DNA of 64,000 nucleotides. Source: Chrysoperla carnea (lineage: Eukaryota > Arthropoda > Insecta > Neuroptera > Chrysopidae). Of the stretch, positions 63,101-64,000 are shown in pieces. Both the position numbers and the translations under genes were made by a program. The stretch covers positions 67,649,501-67,713,500 of the forward strand of contig NC_058341.1 of the NCBI RefSeq assembly GCF_905475395.1. Reading direction: 5' to 3'. Position 1 is the first letter of the stretch, and the number at the start of each line of letters is the position of its first letter. The notes under the pieces are model-generated. The model ran no database searches. It saw only the letters and a program-made list of their open reading frames with translations, and had not been told where the DNA came from.

Positions 63101-63793
63101 TTTCTGTTAAATATTATATATCTATGCGAGCTAACATACATAGTTCTTTTTTCTATCGCAATACGGAGTCTTTCTTAGCATCAACGTCTCATATGGTAAA
63201 GTTTTAGACTCTACGAGAGGTACGAATAAAGTCATAAAACCAGTCGTAGTTAATTTTTTTCTTGAGTAAATAAAAAATTGTATGTATTAATTGTACTAGG
63301 TGTAAAATTTCCATTAAATTTTGAACCAAAACGTAAAATACTATTGCTAAGTGCGGCGGTGCTTTTGAAATACATTTATTTTTCTGGTTCCTTCTTTCGT
63401 CGTCAAGTCAACGCTGAAGAAGATTATGTTGAGCCATTGACAACGGTATCTACACCAGTTTCGCCAATTCCCACTACATTATCATCGCATCCAGTAGTTG
63501 TAAAACAACCAGAGTTAAGTACCAAAACAACAGCATCTATTGTAAGCTATGAACCAACGAACTCTGTGAGAGAGATTCGTGAACAGTTTAAACCATCTTC
63601 GAGAGTGTCTAATACAAATTTTCCTAGAAGGCGTTCGGTCACAAAAATTGGTAAACAGTATAACATCTTAATTGATGAGTCTTCATCATCATCTACAACA
63701 AAAACTGAACCAATGCCTGAACCAAAAAATTTTCATCATTCATCTATTGAAAAATCAATTCCAAAAGGGTTCAGCACAGAAATTGAACTCTGA
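41925..63793 (+). CDS. Phospholipid scramblase with very long N-terminal extension (11 exons, about 1052 aa)
   Basis: The model joins 41925-42142, 43500-43779, 45784-45976, 47664-47954, 49552-49803, 52351-52533, 54639-54998, 55684-55881, 57783-58164, 59873-60180 and 63300-63793. The total is 3159 nt, 1053 codons with the stop, and every splice phase matches. Exons 9-11 match the scramblase family: GLPPVLECLD and FILID near residues 700-716, GREVIKLS near 778-785, a Cys-containing patch at 790-798, then VNCGLITDRWTHE and GVKFPLN leading into a hydrophobic helix at about 902-917. Family members are single-pass membrane proteins linked to bilayer lipid mixing, usually 220-400 residues long. Here about 690 residues of Ser/Asn/Thr/Gln-rich, probably disordered sequence precede the domain, and about 135 follow the helix. 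Exon 9 has no ATG before the domain, so upstream exons are required. The family call is firm. Exons 1-8 have no recognised homology and rest on frame, splice sites and codon-like composition. Confidence 0.85.
42232..42566. mobile_element. MITE-1 copy in intron 1
   Basis: Left end GGTATAAGATTGACGTTC with CATCTGATAACCAGATGAGA; right end TCTCATCTGGGTATCAGATA with GAAGATCGATTTTATACT, inverted. Interior shortened (335 bp) and replaced by unrelated GGGAGAAAGGG-type sequence. Confidence 0.75.
42595..42887 (-). mobile_element. tRNA-derived SINE, copy 1, in intron 1
   Basis: On the minus strand the head has a Pol III A box (TTAGCTCAGTAGG) and B box (GGTTCGATTCC). The body then has GGAGGTGCACTCAGCCTCTG and CTAAGTGTGTCCATCGTGGA, and the tail is AACCTAACCTAACC. 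Flanked by a 13-bp TSD, ATCTTCAGTACTA (42582-42594) and ATCTCCAGTACTA (42888-42900). Confidence 0.9.
43500..43779 (+). CDS. Scramblase exon 2 (residues 73-166); donor uncertain
   Basis: The acceptor ATAG|T restores AGT (Ser) from phase 2. The protein is Gly/Ser/Asn-rich, followed by an acidic Asp-rich stretch (DDYDDYEDDD). The frame stays open past 43779 into AT-rich repeats. The next exon needs phase 0, and two candidate donors give it: a GC donor, CAG|GCAATT, at 43780, or a GT donor, AGA|GTTGAC, at 43789, which adds three residues. Neither is strong. Confidence 0.6.
43945..45378 (+). repeat. Rep-1 copy F in intron 2, broken by two inserts
   Basis: Head GGGAAAACAAACAATTGACT to GATTTTATGAACACCTAT is intact; an unrelated insert follows (44388-44776). 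A short Rep-1 piece, ACCAAAATTTTGTACGTAGC, then leads to a second insert (about 44822-45318), and the tail TTAAGCGTTACAAACTTGGG. The word GCTGGTACTRCCTTAA ends the second insert and recurs at 45572. Confidence 0.7.
45784..45976 (+). CDS. Scramblase exon 3 (residues 167-230)
   Basis: Starts after GTAG with GCT-ATG-GGT in phase 0. An in-frame TAG lies immediately upstream, so the exon cannot extend further left. Encodes a Ser/Thr-rich segment (TTSISSSTISSSDQNN). The donor is G|GTAATG, phase 1. The acceptor has a poor pyrimidine tract. Confidence 0.65.
45977..47663. other. Intron 3
   Basis: 1.7 kb with no recognisable mobile element, RNA gene or ORF, in contrast to its neighbours. Donor GTAATG and acceptor TTTTTAG bound it. 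Confidence 0.55.
47664..47954 (+). CDS. Scramblase exon 4 (residues 231-327)
   Basis: Acceptor TTTTTAG and donor G|GTACGT, both phase 1, length 291 nt (a multiple of 3). Asn-rich, with a homopolymer encoded by an AAT/AAC run near 47790-47805, then a segment ending HPQYRLL. No domain recognised. Confidence 0.7.
47955..49551. other. Intron 4
   Basis: 1.6 kb. Its only recognised content is the short TIR element near its 3' end (49343-49504). The minus-strand ORF at 48582-48854 has no recognisable features. Confidence 0.5.
49343..49504. mobile_element. Short TIR element in intron 4
   Basis: Ends CATAACATAACAAGACACCC and GGGGTGCTTTTTTATGTTATG-type sequence are inverted; 162 bp. A decayed relative lies at 1255-1380. 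It ends 48 bp before exon 5. Confidence 0.65.
49552..49803 (+). CDS. Scramblase exon 5 (residues 328-411)
   Basis: Acceptor TTATTAG and donor T|GTATGT, phase 1 at both ends, 252 nt. The composition is polar, with many Gln, Asn, Ser and Thr (PEQLITQQLNNEYP, SSNVSQQQTNKEEK). Its acceptor lies 48 bp past the right end of a short terminal-inverted-repeat element. Confidence 0.7.
49905..50965. repeat. Rep-4 foldback, full copy, in intron 5
   Basis: Outer arms (GATTAGATAGGAAAATGGCT, TTTCTGTGAAACT, CAAAATTTTTTAACG, TATTATAGTTATA) and inner arms (TTAACCAATAAAAAAAT, GACATCATGTTCTGACAT, AAACGGTAAGAGATAGAATA) are all inverted at 50600-50965. The element is about 1.06 kb and can pair over most of its length. 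The plus-strand ORF at 50791 is an arm, not a gene. Confidence 0.75.
50966..52350. other. Rest of intron 5
   Basis: 1.4 kb with two chance ORFs of about 90 codons but no recognisable domain. The polypyrimidine tract and TTTTTTTAG acceptor are at its end. Confidence 0.45.
52351..52533 (+). CDS. Scramblase exon 6 (residues 412-472)
   Basis: Strong acceptor TTTTTTTAG; donor C|GTAAAA; phase 1 at both ends, 183 nt. It includes a short more ordered-looking stretch (SEHDLIRGLIIKKFGL) before returning to Ser/Asn-rich sequence. The open frame continues past the donor, so a longer exon is formally possible, but this donor alone fits exon 7. Confidence 0.65.
52534..53686. other. First part of intron 6
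   Basis: AT-rich, no recognised repeat or gene. Confidence 0.45.
53687..54278. mobile_element. TIR-bounded element with a 73-bp minisatellite core, intron 6
   Basis: The left end CGCTAAGCGAGGAGACAAC with AGAGGAAATTAGG returns as the complement CCTAATTTCCCCTCC ... TTGGCTTCTCGGTAAGG at the right. Between them lies a tandem array. An element made of terminal inverted repeats around a minisatellite is a known MITE-like layout. Confidence 0.65.
53816..54235 (+). repeat. 73-bp tandem repeat, about six units
   Basis: CAAAGAAC / CAAAGAGC words start at 53816, 53889, 53962, 54035, 54108 and 54181, an exact 73-bp period. Each unit contains CCACTGAATGTTGCCAT, GTGCTCTATTCTTATC and CTTAGAGACAGTCTCTACTG. 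Units differ by about 5-10 substitutions. Confidence 0.9.
54639..54998 (+). CDS. Scramblase exon 7 (residues 473-592), carries an RVSF motif
   Basis: Acceptor TTTCAAG and donor T|GTAAAC, phase 1 at both ends, 360 nt. It begins with a probable amphipathic helix (KKIDRLIELEELYSKED). It then has KRRVSFADQEF (RVSF at residues 513-516), which fits the RVxF docking consensus for protein phosphatase 1, and ends in an acidic Ser/Thr tail. Apart from that motif no family is recognised. Confidence 0.7.
55178..55625. mobile_element. MITE-1 copy in intron 7
   Basis: Left end GGTATAAGGTCGATCTTCAC, then a long palindromic core centred near 55450 (TAATTAAATTATCTTTCTTC and its complement). The right arm stops before the terminus. 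The core GTTAACAGATCTGTGTAGTT is the best preserved version in the window. Confidence 0.75.
55684..55881 (+). CDS. Scramblase exon 8 (residues 593-658)
   Basis: Acceptor GTTTTAG and donor T|GTAGGT, phase 1 at both ends, 198 nt. Encodes CGVLGPPVLNLKEF followed by a Ser/Thr/Asn-rich linker. The MITE in intron 7 ends only about 60 bp upstream. Confidence 0.65.
55980..56226 (+). mobile_element. tRNA-derived SINE, copy 2, in intron 8
   Basis: Same family as 42595-42887 on the plus strand: TTAGCTCAGTTGG, GATTCGATTCC, GGAGGTGCACTCAGCCTCTG, tail CTAACCTAACCT. Exact 12-bp TSD AACATGTAAAGT at 55968-55979 and 56227-56238. About 45 bp shorter than copy 1 owing to a deletion after the tRNA part. Confidence 0.9.
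56680..57660. repeat. Foldback element in intron 8
   Basis: AACAAGTCAGTTTGGTCAGA, AAATTTACACAAATAAGCGC and GCTGAAAAATCATGAAAA at the left pair with their complements at 57545-57640. The loop holds a decayed TIR-1 end (AACGCGCCTAAAGAAG, 57370-57390) and a GTGTACACAGG/TGTACATG stretch. Confidence 0.65.
57783..58164 (+). CDS. Scramblase exon 9, start of scramblase domain (residues 659-785)
   Basis: Acceptor AACAG (phase 1) and donor AG|GTTAGT (phase 2). After a Ser/Thr linker the scramblase fold begins at about residue 695: CVHGLPPVLECLD, EFILIDLDNGALKR, FKNRMGELLFYG, then CEPHRPFEMNIYD and GREVIKLS. These correspond in order to the first half of the family's beta-barrel. No ATG precedes the domain in this exon. 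Confidence 0.9.
59296..59548. mobile_element. hAT-type MITE in intron 9
   Basis: Left end CAGTGCTGGATTAAGGC; right end GCTAATCTGCCACGG is a degraded complement. Flanking octamers TTGTTTGT and TTGTTTGA form an 8-bp TSD with one difference. 253 bp. Confidence 0.55.
59873..60180 (+). CDS. Scramblase exon 10, second half of domain (residues 786-888)
   Basis: Excellent acceptor (TTTTTCTACCTTAG), phase 2 in and phase 1 out. The patch CIAGCLIPC stands where vertebrate scramblases carry their palmitoylated CCxPCC-type cluster, with fewer cysteines. It then has PGQIQLGKIKQD, YDNMNRDICVVRGPF and VNCGLITDRWTHEQQF, which align with the second barrel half (family pattern: VGKISKHWTG). Confidence 0.9.
60375..60870 (-). 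repeat. Rep-1 copy G (reversed), inside MITE-1
   Basis: Reads in reverse complement from ACAAGTGAAACAAACAATTG through TCTATCTCTAACGGTTTACA to AGCATCAATATTTTTAA; the terminal hairpin is missing. Confidence 0.75.
61440..62674 (-). mobile_element. TIR-1 element (about 1.2 kb) inside MITE-1
   Basis: The right end, read in reverse, gives GAAGTTATACTTCTTTTGGC, then GATGAGAGTGAATTT, GCGCGCGCAC and CGACATGGTGAAGTTAGC, as at 15967. The left end is ACGCGTTAGAAGTTATACTT. It contains a short coding piece on the minus strand. Class unassigned; possibly a partial autonomous member. Confidence 0.7.
61546..61803 (-). CDS. Putative basic N-terminal exon of a TIR-1 protein
   Basis: Starting at the ATG just inside a good acceptor (TTTTTTTCATTTTAG, minus strand), the frame reads MPMTNAEICRRYRKRKKSK and then a polar Glu/Gln/Ser-rich stretch, ending after about 85 codons. 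NAExxRxYRxRKK heads are frequent at the N-terminus of transposon-encoded proteins in insects, so this may be one exon of the element's protein or a relic of it. No catalytic domain is present in the element. Confidence 0.35.
   Translation of the reverse strand: MPMTNAEICRRYRKRKKSKSEGNISTAEPKRPYEQRQQTCNMDSNQAATPEPRSESVNITVNQVDENFNIFTLIKYFLFKQNLFD
63300..63793 (+). CDS. Scramblase exon 11, membrane helix and tail (residues 889-1052)
   Basis: Acceptor GTACTAG completes a Gly codon in phase 1. GVKFPLNFEPKRK leads into the hydrophobic helix ILLLSAAVLLKYIYF, the conserved C-terminal anchor of scramblases. A further 135 or so residues, rich in Thr/Ser/Pro with basic patches (FPRRRS), run to TGA at 63791. 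Classical scramblases have only a short tail here. Confidence 0.9.
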
Positions 63794-63986
63794 CCAAAAT
63801 CGAAAAGCCTTCTTAATAAAGTTCAGGTCATTACTGTTTAAAAAAAATCAGCGTCTTAAGTTAAACGAAATCTCTTCATTATTTTGCCGCAAAAATTGTG
63901 GAACATAAATTCAATAAGAATACTTTATTTAAGAAATGTTTTTATGTAGTATTTGTACTTGGATTAACCTAATTTTTTTTGTTTTA

Positions 63987-63992
63987 AATAAA
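63987..63992 (+). promoter_or_regulatory. Poly(A) signal of the scramblase gene
   Basis: AATAAA lies about 195 bp after the stop codon. Cleavage would fall at or just beyond the window edge, so the 3' UTR is essentially complete at about 200 nt. Confidence 0.6.
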
Positions 63993-64000
63993 GTAAAGTG

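Noticed and set aside
1-64000. CRISPR arrays, operons, riboswitches, bacterial-type promoters
   Set aside because: None seen. The sequence is eukaryotic, and the regular 73-bp array at 53.8 kb has no repeat-spacer structure.

Overview
This is an A+T-rich nuclear genomic window from an insect or a close arthropod relative. The evidence is an insect-type U2 snRNA, a eukaryotic tRNA-Gly(GCC), spliced genes with GT-AG introns, many MITEs and foldback elements, and a tRNA-derived SINE whose tail is the arthropod telomere pentamer (AACCT)n. The order cannot be fixed by reading. The TTAGG-type tail argues weakly against flies.

Positions 1-41400 contain no protein-coding gene that I can support. They are a graveyard of DNA transposon derivatives and relics: a Helitron 3' end at the left edge, several hAT-type non-autonomous elements with 8-bp target-site duplications (TSDs), a TTAA-flanked near-perfect palindrome, a TAA-flanked PIF/Harbinger-type MITE, pogo/mariner-like elements with TA flanks, long foldbacks, and a roughly 550-bp interspersed family (Rep-1) present in at least seven copies. 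Set in this are a divergent 5S rRNA-like sequence (about 7.9 kb) and a U2 snRNA cluster (32.3-36.4 kb). The cluster has two full-length U2 copies in opposite orientation inside roughly 550-bp inverted repeats, plus a truncated third copy. A 5'-truncated Jockey-like LINE with a 14-bp TSD lies between the arms.

A tRNA-Gly(GCC) gene sits at 41402-41472. It is followed on the same strand by one large gene, 41925-63793, in eleven exons. Splice phases chain without a break to give a protein of about 1052 residues. Exons 9-11 encode a phospholipid scramblase domain with its C-terminal membrane helix. Exons 1-8 encode an N-terminal extension of about 690 residues, rich in Ser, Asn, Thr and Gln, which most scramblases lack. 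The calcium-binding loop of classical scramblases is recognisable by position, but its acidic ligands are replaced. The poly(A) signal lies at the right edge. The introns carry two SINE copies, three copies of one MITE family, a 73-bp minisatellite bounded by inverted repeats, a hAT MITE, large foldbacks and a multi-level nest of transposons in intron 10.

The points most worth a second look are the long-headed scramblase with a degenerate Ca2+ loop and five frame-neutral cassette exons, the U2 copies that share a changed branch-site-recognition sequence while keeping paired stems, and the SINE with a telomere-repeat tail.
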